Source of the DNA: Fimenecus sp036652055
GTDB taxonomy: Bacteria > Bacillota > Clostridia > Oscillospirales > Acutalibacteraceae
DNA: 40,876 nt
Direction: 5' to 3'
Assembly: GCA_036652055.1 (NCBI GenBank)
Contig: JAVVWP010000016.1
Coordinates: forward strand, 1 to 40,876
Made by a program: the position numbers and the translations under genes. Positions 7,616-14,592 of this stretch are shown here, one piece after another (position 1 is the stretch's first letter; each line of letters starts with the position of its first letter). The notes beneath the pieces are model-generated. The model searched no databases. It had not been told where the DNA came from and saw nothing but the letters and a program-made list of their open reading frames with translations.

Positions 7616-8750
7616 TTATCGTGCCATTTTTAATGTATATTCGAGGAACTCTTTTATTTATGTCACAGCAAAATTCATAATTAAAGCTATCATACTGTGA
7701 AGATATTTCTTCGGCGGTAATAGTTTTTTTGCCATCGCTTCCCATAATTATAGCTTCGTCGCCCTGCTTCACATCTTTAATATTTGTAACATCAACCATA
7801 AATTGGTCCATACAAACACGACCGATAATATTTGCAAACTCACCTTTTATTATAACTTTTCCTTTGTTTGAAAGCCCACGAGAGTATCCATCACCATAGC
7901 CTACTGGAATTGTTGCTATTTTCATTTTTTTATCTGTTATAAATGTACTGCCATAACTGACACTAAAATCCTTTGGCACGCTTTTTACGAAAGCTATATG
8001 ACTTTTAATCTGCATTGCTGGTTTTAGTAAAAGCTTAGACCTATCAACCTCGTCTGAAGGATAAAGACCATAAGTCATTATCCCACTTCTTACAATGTCT
8101 AAAAACCCATCATCAAAATCTATTACTGCTGCACTGTTGCACATATGTTTTAATTCAAATTTTATATTTTCGCTTTCAAGCTTTTTTATAAAATCGAGGA
8201 ACTGCTTTATTTGCCCACTACAAGAAGTTTTATCTTTTTCATCTGCATTTGCAAAATGAGTGAAGATGCCTTCTATTTTTAAATTTTTAAGTTGCGATAT
8301 TTTTTTGATTTCTTCTATGCTTTCATCGGTTGGCAAAAATCCAATTCTACCCATTCCTGTATCAATTTTAATATGTATTGTTGCGATTTTGCCAAGCTCT
8401 TTCGCTTTTTTTGAAATAAGCATAGCACTTTCATATTCAAAAACAGTTAGCGAAATATTTTGACTAATCATTTCTTTAAAATCCTGTGAAAAGACATAGC
8501 CTAATATTAAAATCGGCTTATCAATTCCATTTTCACGAAGTTCAATAGCTTCAGCAGAGGTTGCTACTGCAAAATAAGAAACTCCAATTTCAGATAGAGC
8601 CTTTGAAACCATAACAGCTCCATGACCGTATGCGTCAGACTTCACCACCGCCATTACTTTTGTACTGTTGCCAATCTTTTGCATTACATTTTTTATATTT
8701 TCGCAAATTCTGTCTAAATTGATTTCTGCATATATCCTTTGAGGTATCAT
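7605..8750 (-). CDS. alr: Alanine racemase
   Basis: This PLP enzyme interconverts L- and D-alanine to supply D-Ala for peptidoglycan. At 381 residues it has normal length. The N-terminal TIM barrel carries the PLP lysine in AVVKSDAYGHGA (about residue 38), and the C-terminal beta domain carries the catalytic tyrosine in VSYGSTF. The RVCMDQFMVD and GYGDGYSRG motifs of the family are present. The ATG has AGAAGG upstream, and a plausible promoter lies at 8784-8812. Confidence 0.97.
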   Translation of the reverse strand: MIPQRIYAEINLDRICENIKNVMQKIGNSTKVMAVVKSDAYGHGAVMVSKALSEIGVSYFAVATSAEAIELRENGIDKPILILGYVFSQDFKEMISQNISLTVFEYESAMLISKKAKELGKIATIHIKIDTGMGRIGFLPTDESIEEIKKISQLKNLKIEGIFTHFANADEKDKTSCSGQIKQFLDFIKKLESENIKFELKHMCNSAAVIDFDDGFLDIVRSGIMTYGLYPSDEVDRSKLLLKPAMQIKSHIAFVKSVPKDFSVSYGSTFITDKKMKIATIPVGYGDGYSRGLSNKGKVIIKGEFANIIGRVCMDQFMVDVTNIKDVKQGDEAIIMGSDGKKTITAEEISSQYDSFNYEFCCDINKRVPRIYIKNGTIIDN

Positions 8751-8783
8751 AAATTAGCCTTCTTCATATTCATCATTATTAAT

Positions 8784-8812
8784 AGTATAGCAAATATTTT
8801 AATTTATTGTAA
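8784..8812 (-). promoter_or_regulatory. Probable alr promoter
   Basis: On the minus strand TTACAA (8812-8807) and TATACT (8789-8784) are 17 bp apart, about 35 bases before the alr start codon. Both boxes are close to, but not at, consensus. Confidence 0.55.
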
Positions 8813-8825
8813 TATTAAATAGTTT

Positions 8826-9299
8826 TTATTTCTTTTTTCGAGCTTTTCCAAAAAGTTCGGTTACTATTATTTTCCCTACTGCTATTCCTGCTGTTGCTTT
8901 TTCGGGTATTTCAAAAGTTTTTCCTGTTTGATGCTTCATTAATATATTAAGACCATTAACTTTTTCAGACGGATTTTCAATAAATTCTATATATCCGTTT
9001 CCAAGCACACTTTCAAATAAAAAAGTGTTTTTGCAAGCAATTTCATCAGCTAAAAGCTTATGTTCACAATCCATTTCAAAGCAAACATTCGGATTGAGTG
9101 CAAGAATATCCATCTTCATTCCCTTTTTTGCGGTATGAAAATATAATTCTAATTTTTCACCATCAACAACATAGCCAAAGTTTAGCGGAACAATATATGG
9201 TTTGCCATTATCAACCATAGCCATTCTTAATATATCGCATTTTTCAATTATTTTTATTTTTTCATTAAAATCAGTGACTTCTCTTTCTTTTCTAATCAT
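8826..9299 (-). CDS. Pyridoxamine 5'-phosphate oxidase-like flavoprotein (NimA-like)
   Basis: This protein of about 157 residues has the split-barrel FMN-binding fold of the PNPOx superfamily. The opening IRKEREVTDF, the strand LRMAMVDNGKPYIVPLNFGYV, and FHTAKKGMKMDIL match the NimA/5-nitroimidazole-reductase-like branch. Substrates of such small flavoproteins are usually unknown, and resistance should not be assumed. I chose the ATG at 9299, which fits the family N-terminus; an in-frame TTG lies at 9305. Neither has a good ribosome-binding site, which is unusual in this window; a short leader frame upstream may matter. Confidence 0.8.
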   Translation of the reverse strand: MIRKEREVTDFNEKIKIIEKCDILRMAMVDNGKPYIVPLNFGYVVDGEKLELYFHTAKKGMKMDILALNPNVCFEMDCEHKLLADEIACKNTFLFESVLGNGYIEFIENPSEKVNGLNILMKHQTGKTFEIPEKATAGIAVGKIIVTELFGKARKKK

Positions 9300-9325
9300 A
9301 GACAAATCATAATATGGTACAATAT

Positions 9326-9361
9326 TTACATAAGAAATCTTATGAAAAATACATCAACCAT
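9326..9361 (-). other. Possible 11-codon leader ORF
   Basis: On the minus strand GAAAGGA lies four bases before an ATG at 9361 and opens an 11-codon frame ending TAA at 9326. A perfect inverted repeat, CATAAGA-AA-TCTTATG (9329-9344), lies inside it. A further tiny frame ends TGA overlapping the ATG of the flavoprotein gene. It could be a translational control leader or chance. Confidence 0.25.
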
Positions 9362-9406
9362 ATGTTCCTTTCACTTTTTTAATTTTTAAATCGTATTTTC
9401 TTGTTT

Positions 9407-9435
9407 ATTGTACCACAAATTTTATTTCTAAACAA
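9407..9435 (-). promoter_or_regulatory. Probable promoter of the NimA-like gene (extended -10)
   Basis: On the minus strand TTGTTT (9435-9430) and TACAAT (9412-9407) are 17 bp apart, with a TGG extension just before the -10 box. It would give a leader of roughly 100 bases. Confidence 0.5.
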
Positions 9436-9546
9436 TAATTGTAATGACAATATTAAAATCAATATGCCTAAAACAATATTTTAGACGGATAAAGGCAAGT
9501 TTTGCAATATTATTTTAAATTTTTTAAGGAAATGTTAATCTTTGTA

Positions 9547-9575
9547 TTGACATATGTGTTCGCATTTTATATAAT
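9547..9575 (+). promoter_or_regulatory. Consensus promoter of tRNA-Leu
   Basis: TTGACA (9547-9552) and TATAAT (9570-9575) are both exact consensus, 17 bp apart, and the tRNA begins 27 bases after the -10 box. Such a perfect promoter is typical for stable RNA genes. Confidence 0.9.
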
Positions 9576-9602
9576 ATTAAAGCATTCAAAAATGCTGTCT
9601 GC

Positions 9603-9689
9603 GCCGATGTGGCGGAATCGGCAGACGCAAGGGACTTAAAATCCCTCGGTAGCAATACCGTACCGGTTCAAGTCCGGTCATCGGCACCA
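9603..9689 (+). tRNA. tRNA-Leu (anticodon UAA)
   Basis: The acceptor stem pairs GCCGATG (9603-9609) with CATCGGC (9679-9685), followed by discriminator A and an encoded CCA (9687-9689). The anticodon stem AGGGA/TCCCT encloses loop CTTAAAA with anticodon TAA, reading UUA and UUG codons. A long variable arm (CGGTAGCAATACCG) marks it as a class II tRNA. The T loop GGTTCAAGTCC is normal. It is a single tRNA gene with its own promoter and terminator. Confidence 0.97.
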
Positions 9690-9746
9690 AAAGTAGTATT
9701 TTATTTAGTTTTGAATTTTTTCAAAATAGATAAAATGCTACTTTTT
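9690..9746 (+). terminator. tRNA-Leu terminator
   Basis: AAAGTAGTATTTTAT just after the tRNA pairs with ATAAAATGCTACTTT (about 9730-9744, one G-T pair). Inside, TTTTGAA pairs with TTCAAAA. A run of six T residues follows. Confidence 0.8.
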
Positions 9747-9811
9747 TCTTTATTATCAAGGGTTTTTGGTGCTTGGTGTTCAGTTTTATTGGTTTTTGTT
9801 TTTACTTGTTT

Positions 9812-9910
9812 CTTGGTTGCTTTTATCTGATTTGCTCCCTCCTTTTTGTCAACTGCGGTCGACAGCTTGCCTTTTGAGGAAGCGTTGGGGTTACCAGAGG
9901 AAGCGGAGGG
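9812..9910. repeat. Dispersed intergenic repeat, copy 2
   Basis: The T-rich lead (GGTTGCTTTTATCTGATTT) is followed by GCTCCCTCC (9834-9842), a hairpin TGTCAAC-TGCG-GTCGACA with one A-C mismatch, and GCTTGCCTTTTGAGGAAGC (9864-9882). GTTGGGGTTA, AGAGGAAGCG and GGAGGG close the copy. The gap 9690-10068 holds only the tRNA terminator, this repeat, a minus-strand terminator and a small palindrome; frames that cross it are not genes. Confidence 0.75.
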
Positions 9911-9954
9911 CAGTTCTTACAGCAAGCGGTAAAAGAGAAAATAAAAATAAATAC

Positions 9955-9996
9955 AAAAAGCAGTATGATGTAATTTAATACTTCAAACTGCTTTTT
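9955..9996 (-). terminator. Terminator of the PH-domain gene
   Basis: AAAAAGCAGT (9955-9964) pairs with ACTGCTTTTT (9987-9996). On the minus strand T-rich sequence follows. A separate perfect palindrome, ATTAATTTTA-GGC-TAAAATTAAT, lies at 10004-10026. Confidence 0.7.
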
Positions 9997-10068
9997 ATAA
10001 AATATTAATTTTAGGCTAAAATTAATCGAAAAAACGCACAAAACTAATGCCTATGCTTACCTTTTAAT

Positions 10069-10749
10069 TTATGGCGTATTAGTATCATCATTAGTTTTTT
10101 CTTGTGTTTCTGTTGTTTTTATTGAAGTTTCATTATTATCAATTTCATCTTCAATTTTTACTGTTTCAAACTTTTTTGCAGGATTTGCTTTTATTATCTC
10201 TGGCGTATTTTCTTTTTCTAATTCTTCTTTTTTCTTTTGCCACTGCTTTTTTCTTTTATTGTGTTCTTTCATATTCTCTGAAATTTCTTGAGCCTTTTTC
10301 TCGGCAAGCGCTTCGCCATCTTTAAGCTTTCCACCAAGTTTTATTAAGAACAAATCTACATCTACTGGTGAAATAATCATATATTTTTTTTCGTCTTTAT
10401 CATCGGTATAACCTATTACAAGCCTATTCATTGAAAGTGCAACAATTTTTTTCTCTTTTGTTTTAAAATCGCCATTTTCAACTGCAAAAATATTTTCATA
10501 TTTTATTTTATGCTTTTTAAATGGATATTCAAATACAAGAAAATAATCTTCTTTAAACTCATAATATGTAAATATCATCATTGGTATTATAAAGGCTAAA
10601 TCAATGATAAGACATATTATTCCATAATTTGAAACGGTTATATTTTTGATATAAAACCTCGAGGTAATAAGAACAACGATAATAATATTAAACAAAATAA
10701 CGCCCATTAAATAAAAAGGATTGATAGCTGACTTAAATTTGGTTTTCAT
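10069..10749 (-). CDS. Membrane-anchored bacterial PH-domain protein
   Basis: This 226-residue protein has two transmembrane helices (about 10-33 and 41-62). A bacterial pleckstrin-homology-like domain (about 64-145) includes KIKYENIFAVE and the typical ending ISPVDVDLFLIKLGG, resembling the bPH_4/DUF1200 group. A long, highly charged Lys/Glu-rich tail follows, then a Thr/Asn-rich end. The start is the ATG at 10749, with GGGAG about 11 bases upstream; a longer frame to 10773 would swallow that site. It is divergent from the TauE pair. Its role is unknown, and such proteins generally act at the membrane or in protein complexes. Confidence 0.7.
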   Translation of the reverse strand: MKTKFKSAINPFYLMGVILFNIIIVVLITSRFYIKNITVSNYGIICLIIDLAFIIPMMIFTYYEFKEDYFLVFEYPFKKHKIKYENIFAVENGDFKTKEKKIVALSMNRLVIGYTDDKDEKKYMIISPVDVDLFLIKLGGKLKDGEALAEKKAQEISENMKEHNKRKKQWQKKKEELEKENTPEIIKANPAKKFETVKIEDEIDNNETSIKTTETQEKTNDDTNTP

Positions 10750-10794
10750 TGTATATTTCACTCCCATAAACACAATATAACATTGGTGATTTTT

Positions 10795-11148
10795 TTGAAA
10801 AAGAGTTCTCTTATAATGTTTGGATTTTTGATTGGCACAATAAACATCGTTTTAGGGGCTGGTGGCGGAATTGTAACCGTTCCCCTCTTGAAACATTGTA
10901 ATATGAGCCAAAAACAAGCTCAAGCAAATGCGATAGCAATAATATTTCCACTGTCAATAATTAGTTTAATTATATACTTTTATAATGGATATGTCAATTT
11001 CAATGATAATATTTCGATTTTTCCGTTTGCAATTATTGGTTCGATTTTAGGAACACTGATATTCAAAAAAATTTCTTCTGACATTCTTAAAAGAATTTTT
11101 GGTGCATTTATGATATACTCGGGAGTGAGGCTTTTGTTTCGCTTATGA
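10795..11148 (+). CDS. TauE/SafE family half-transporter, first of pair
   Basis: This protein of about 117 residues covers one half of a TauE/SafE permease (usual length about 250). It has the GAGGGIVTVPLL motif near the N-terminus and about four membrane helices. The family exports sulfite, sulfoacetate or other organosulfur anions. It overlaps the next gene by four bases, so the two halves are probably made together and assemble as a heterodimer. The start is uncertain: TTG at 10783 and GTG at 10786 are also in frame. I chose TTG at 10795 because GGTGA lies just before it and it gives a normal N-terminus (KKSSLIMFG). Confidence 0.75.
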   Translation: MKKSSLIMFGFLIGTINIVLGAGGGIVTVPLLKHCNMSQKQAQANAIAIIFPLSIISLIIYFYNGYVNFNDNISIFPFAIIGSILGTLIFKKISSDILKRIFGAFMIYSGVRLLFRL

Positions 11149-11513
11149 AAATTATTGATATAATCGCAATAATTATCTCTGCAATTATCAGCTCGATGGG
11201 GCTTGGCGGTGGCGGAGTTTTAATATTATACCTTACGCTGTTTAAAAATACTGAGCAGCTGCTCGCTCAAGGCATAAACCTATTGTTTTTTATTCCCTGT
11301 GCTATAACTTCTCTTATTATATATACTAAAAGGAAGCTAATTAATTACAAATTTATTTTTCCCATAGTAATAGGTGGATTTTTTGGCATTTTTTTTGGAA
11401 AATTTGTTTTAGAATTTTTGCCTACTAAATTATTAAATGTTTTGTTTTCATTGTTTCTTATTATAGTTGGAATTATGACAGTTTTTAGCAAGAAAGAAAC
11501 ATCTGATAAATAG
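11145..11513 (+). CDS. TauE/SafE family half-transporter, second of pair
   Basis: This 122-residue membrane protein is the second half-unit. It carries its own glycine-rich motif SMGLGGGGVLILYLTL and about four helices, so it resembles the first gene in design. The ATG lies in the stop region of the upstream gene (ATGA overlap), which implies translational coupling. The substrate is unknown within the sulfite/organosulfur exporter family. Both halves keep the motif, so neither looks degraded. Confidence 0.8.
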   Translation: MKIIDIIAIIISAIISSMGLGGGGVLILYLTLFKNTEQLLAQGINLLFFIPCAITSLIIYTKRKLINYKFIFPIVIGGFFGIFFGKFVLEFLPTKLLNVLFSLFLIIVGIMTVFSKKETSDK

Positions 11514-11516
11514 ATA

Positions 11517-11545
11517 TTGTTTAAATCTTTAAAAAATGATAAGAT
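11517..11545 (+). promoter_or_regulatory. Probable promoter of the DUF5658-like gene
   Basis: TTGTTT (11517-11522) and TAAGAT (11540-11545) are 17 bp apart, just before a strong AAGGAGG (11553-11559) and the ATG at 11568. Confidence 0.5.
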
Positions 11546-11567
11546 TTAATAAAAAGGAGGTCATTTT

Positions 11568-12158
11568 ATGAAAACTAAAAAGCAAAAGTTTGTTTTACTG
11601 ACAATTTTTTATTTTCTTATTACATTTTTAGATTTGCTTTTGACCTACCTTTCTTCGCCCGACTTATCACTTGAGGGAAATCCACTCGTTGTAAATTTAA
11701 AGTTTGGCTGGTTTGAATTAATATTAATTAATGTTATAACCTTTGCTGTCTATTTTGCGATGGCATATTACGCCTATATAAAGTACAAACCGCCTTTTTC
11801 AAAGGAAACTACGCTTAAAGAGTATCTTGCTGATATTACCTATGACAACCCTGAAAATGCAAAAATGGGAATGATTAGATTTCCCGACAAGGGGCATTGG
11901 TCACCACAAATTGCTTGCCTTTGTTATAGCGTTTCTACGGCACTGCCCATTGCAAGGCTTATTATCGTTGTTGAATGGTATTTAATTTTTAACAATATTG
12001 AAGCTCCATTATTTTTTTCTATCGTTCAAATTTTTCCTTTTGGGAGAATTGATTTTTTTATTGCTGTTTTTATTGCGTGGGGACTTAGTTTTGTTTGGAT
12101 TTACAAAGAATTTAATCAAAATAAAGCTAAAATTTCATCTTTAAATACCTTTTGTTAA
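11568..12158 (+). CDS. DUF5658-like multi-pass membrane protein
   Basis: This 196-residue protein has four predicted membrane helices (about 8-27, 48-70, 118-142, 150-178). The first helix region carries FLDLLLTYL followed by LEGNPLVV, the D..lT...EgNP pattern of DUF5658-type proteins. A cytoplasmic or extracellular loop of about 45 residues separates the helix pairs. AAGGAGG precedes the ATG at good spacing. The stop codon lies inside the Rex-like dyad at 12152-12169. The function is unknown and the neighbours give no clear clue. Confidence 0.6.
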   Translation: MKTKKQKFVLLTIFYFLITFLDLLLTYLSSPDLSLEGNPLVVNLKFGWFELILINVITFAVYFAMAYYAYIKYKPPFSKETTLKEYLADITYDNPENAKMGMIRFPDKGHWSPQIACLCYSVSTALPIARLIIVVEWYLIFNNIEAPLFFSIVQIFPFGRIDFFIAVFIAWGLSFVWIYKEFNQNKAKISSLNTFC

Positions 12159-12169
12159 ATGTTTAACAA
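12152..12169. promoter_or_regulatory. Candidate Rex operator
   Basis: TTGTTAA (12152-12158) and TTAACAA (12163-12169), separated by four bases, match the clostridial Rex consensus TTGTTAA-N4-TTAACAA exactly. Rex is the NADH/NAD+-sensing repressor of fermentation and energy genes. The site overlaps the stop codon of the upstream gene and lies 66 bp before the -35 box of the decarboxylase operon, farther than usual for simple repression. One more base pair extends each arm (T/A) on both sides. Confidence 0.5.
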
Positions 12170-12235
12170 AAATACCACTATATTCGTTATGATTTTTGCT
12201 TTTTTAACAAAAATTTACAAGTTGTGATTTTGCTA

Positions 12236-12264
12236 TTGAATGTATACACTATATATTGTATAAT
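12236..12264 (+). promoter_or_regulatory. Promoter of the oxaloacetate decarboxylase operon
   Basis: TTGAAT (12236-12241) and TATAAT (12259-12264) are 17 bp apart. The leader to the ATG at 12328 is about 55 bases, with a good GGAGG at 12316-12320. Confidence 0.75.
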
Positions 12265-12327
12265 AAACATTAAACTGGAGTAAATTCGTGTTTTATAAAT
12301 AGTTAATTTTAGTTTGGAGGTAAATAT

Positions 12328-13707
12328 ATGAAAGTTCAATTCACAGAAACGGTGCTTCGTGACGCTAACCAGTCACTAATTGCAACTCGTATGCCTTTTA
12401 ATGAATATGAGGGTATACTTGAAACAATGAATAAAGCAGGCTACTACTCTCTTGAGTGCTGGGGTGGTGCTACATTTGATTCATGCCTTCGTTATTTAAA
12501 CGAGGATCCATGGGAAAGACTTCGCAAAATCAAAGCAAAATGTCCTGATACAAAGCTTCAAATGCTCCTTAGAGGTCAAAACATTTTAGGGTATAAACAC
12601 TATCCCGATGATGTTGTTAGAATGTTTGTCAGAAAATCTGTTGAAAACGGTATCGATATTATCAGAATTTTTGATGCTCTTAATGACCTTCGCAACATTG
12701 AGGTTGCAGTTGATGAAACAATCAAATGCGGCGCTCATGCTTCGGGAACTATTTGTTATACAAAAAGTCCTATTCACAACCTTGACGCTTATGTTAAGCT
12801 TGCAAAAGATATGGAAAAAATGGGCGTATCTTCTATCTGTATTAAGGATATGGCAGGAATTATGGGCCCTCAAGAAGCTTATGACCTTGTTAAGGCTCTT
12901 AAAGAAAGCGTTAAACTTCCAATCGTTGTTCATACTCACTGCACAACAGGTCTTGGCCCTATTACTCTTCAAAAGGCTGTTGAAGCAGGTGCCGATATAA
13001 TTGATACTGCTATTTCTTCATTCTCAGGTGGCACATCACAACCACCTACTGAAACTATGGCTTATTCTTTTGAACAACAAGGCTATGATGTTTCTCTTAA
13101 CACAGAGCTTTTAAAAGAAATTAATGATTTCTTTAAGCCTGTTAAAGCAGAGGCTCTTGCTAGTGGTCTTTTAAATCCTGTTGTTCTTTCAACTGAAACT
13201 GATGCTCTTATTTATCAAGTTCCTGGTGGAATGCTTTCAAATCTTGTTGCACAGCTTACTGCTCAAAATAAGATGGATAAATTCCCTGAAGTTCTTCTCG
13301 AAACTCCACGAGTTCGTAAAGATTTAGGCTATCCTCCTCTTGTTACTCCTATGAGCCAGATGGTTGGCGTTCAAGCTACCGCTAATGTGCTTTCAGGTGA
13401 AAGATATAAGAACATTTCTAAAGAAGTTAAAGCATATATTAGAGGAGAATACGGTAAAGCTCCTGGCGAAGTTGATAAAGACTTACAAAAAAAGGTTCTT
13501 GGCGACGAAAGCCCTATAACAGGTCGTTTTGCTGATACTTTAGAGCCTGGATTTGAAAAAGCAAAAGCAGAAATTGGCAAAAAAGCTCATAGTGATGAGG
13601 ATGTTCTTTCATATATCGCTTTCCCAACTCAAGCCGAAGCTTTCTTTGACCAAAGGGAAGAAAAATATAACAACACATTCTCTTATTCAATTAAGAGATT
13701 AGACTAA
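12328..13707 (+). CDS. oadA: Oxaloacetate decarboxylase alpha subunit (carboxyltransferase)
   Basis: This 459-residue subunit moves the carboxyl group from oxaloacetate to biotin. The N-terminal HMGL-like TIM barrel starts TETVLRDANQSLIATRM and holds metal- and substrate-binding motifs such as LRGQN, IKDMAG and VHTHCTTG. A PYC_OADA conserved domain follows from about residue 285. The protein stops there, without the C-terminal biotin domain of longer OadA/PycB proteins; that domain is the third gene of this operon. It works at the inner face of the membrane with OadB. A carboxyltransferase for another biotin enzyme is possible, but the OadB neighbour favours the Na+-pump complex. Confidence 0.93.
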   Translation: MKVQFTETVLRDANQSLIATRMPFNEYEGILETMNKAGYYSLECWGGATFDSCLRYLNEDPWERLRKIKAKCPDTKLQMLLRGQNILGYKHYPDDVVRMFVRKSVENGIDIIRIFDALNDLRNIEVAVDETIKCGAHASGTICYTKSPIHNLDAYVKLAKDMEKMGVSSICIKDMAGIMGPQEAYDLVKALKESVKLPIVVHTHCTTGLGPITLQKAVEAGADIIDTAISSFSGGTSQPPTETMAYSFEQQGYDVSLNTELLKEINDFFKPVKAEALASGLLNPVVLSTETDALIYQVPGGMLSNLVAQLTAQNKMDKFPEVLLETPRVRKDLGYPPLVTPMSQMVGVQATANVLSGERYKNISKEVKAYIRGEYGKAPGEVDKDLQKKVLGDESPITGRFADTLEPGFEKAKAEIGKKAHSDEDVLSYIAFPTQAEAFFDQREEKYNNTFSYSIKRLD

Positions 13708-13719
13708 GAGGTGTTTTGA

Positions 13720-14130
13720 ATGACAAAATTATCTTATGAAAATGGCATTTCACTTCTTGATACTTTAAATGTTTCTCTTACAGGATTTATTGTTGTTATG
13801 ATAATCCTTGGCATTCTTGCAGTGCTTGTTGTTTTGCTTTCAAAAGCAATCAGAGGTGCTGAAAAAGCTAAAAAGAGTCACGAAACAAGTGAAGAAAATC
13901 CAGTTGAAACGGCTGAACTAAAGCCTACAACTGTCGCTCCCTCTATTACACCTATTATCGGTAATGCACTTCCTGAAAATCAATCAGAAGGTTCTCTTGA
14001 TTTATATAGAACTGATGAGAAATCCGCTGCTGCTATTATGGCAATCATCAGTAATACAAGTGGAATTTCTCTAAACAGATTGAAATTTAATTCGATAAAG
14101 TTAATAGAAGAAAATCAAAGGGGATATTAA
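13720..14130 (+). CDS. oadG: OadG-family gamma subunit
   Basis: This 136-residue protein has one membrane helix (about 21-45, GFIVVMIILGILAVLVVLL). A charged region follows, and the C-terminal segment (DEKSAAAIMAII) is typical of OadG-type subunits. The gamma subunit anchors the soluble carboxyltransferase and biotin carrier to the membrane pump. It begins 12 bases after oadA with AGAGG upstream, and ends one base before the biotin carrier. Confidence 0.8.
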   Translation: MTKLSYENGISLLDTLNVSLTGFIVVMIILGILAVLVVLLSKAIRGAEKAKKSHETSEENPVETAELKPTTVAPSITPIIGNALPENQSEGSLDLYRTDEKSAAAIMAIISNTSGISLNRLKFNSIKLIEENQRGY

Positions 14131-14131
14131 A

Positions 14132-14575
14132 ATGAAATATGTTGTTACTTTAAATGGTATGAATTATGAAGTTGATGTCGATGAGCTTAACGAAGCTATC
14201 GTCACAAGTGCTACGCCCGTTGCAACTGCTGTTGAGCCTGTAATTGTTGCACCTGCTCCTGTTGCTGCTGCACCTGCACCTGTTGCAACTCCTGTTGCTG
14301 CTCCTGCTCCTGTTGCTGCTGCACCTGTTGCTGCACCTGCTCCTGCACCAGTTAGCGGAAACGGCTCACCTATCCCATCTCCTATGCCAGGAACAATTTT
14401 AAGCGTTAATGTTACTGTTGGTCAAGCTGTCAAGGAAGGCGATATTCTTTTCATTCTTGAAGCTATGAAGATGGAAAACGAACTCACTGCTCCAATGTCT
14501 GGCACAATTACAAGCATAGTCACAACAAAAGGCAGCACTGTTTCCACTGATGAAGTTCTTGCTTTTATAGGTTAA
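14132..14575 (+). CDS. Biotin carboxyl carrier subunit of the decarboxylase
   Basis: This 147-residue protein shuttles CO2 as carboxybiotin between the alpha and beta subunits. A small N-terminal segment (about 1-30) is followed by a flexible Ala/Pro/Val-rich linker (about 30-76). A biotinyl domain (about 78-147) carries the biotinylated lysine in EAMKMEN. The linker is built of near-repeats of APAPVA and is a low-complexity tract in the DNA. It is equivalent to GcdC/MmdC-type subunits. Confidence 0.92.
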   Translation: MKYVVTLNGMNYEVDVDELNEAIVTSATPVATAVEPVIVAPAPVAAAPAPVATPVAAPAPVAAAPVAAPAPAPVSGNGSPIPSPMPGTILSVNVTVGQAVKEGDILFILEAMKMENELTAPMSGTITSIVTTKGSTVSTDEVLAFIG

Positions 14576-14592
14576 TGGAGGCGCATTAATTA

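Noticed and set aside
9609..9978. Open frames starting in tRNA-Leu and running into the repeat
   Set aside because: They overlap the tRNA, its terminator and repeat copy 2 and resemble no protein family.
12586..13000. Long open frames on both strands inside oadA
   Set aside because: They are shadows of a strongly conserved gene; the translations are Leu- or Cys/Ser-rich without family features.
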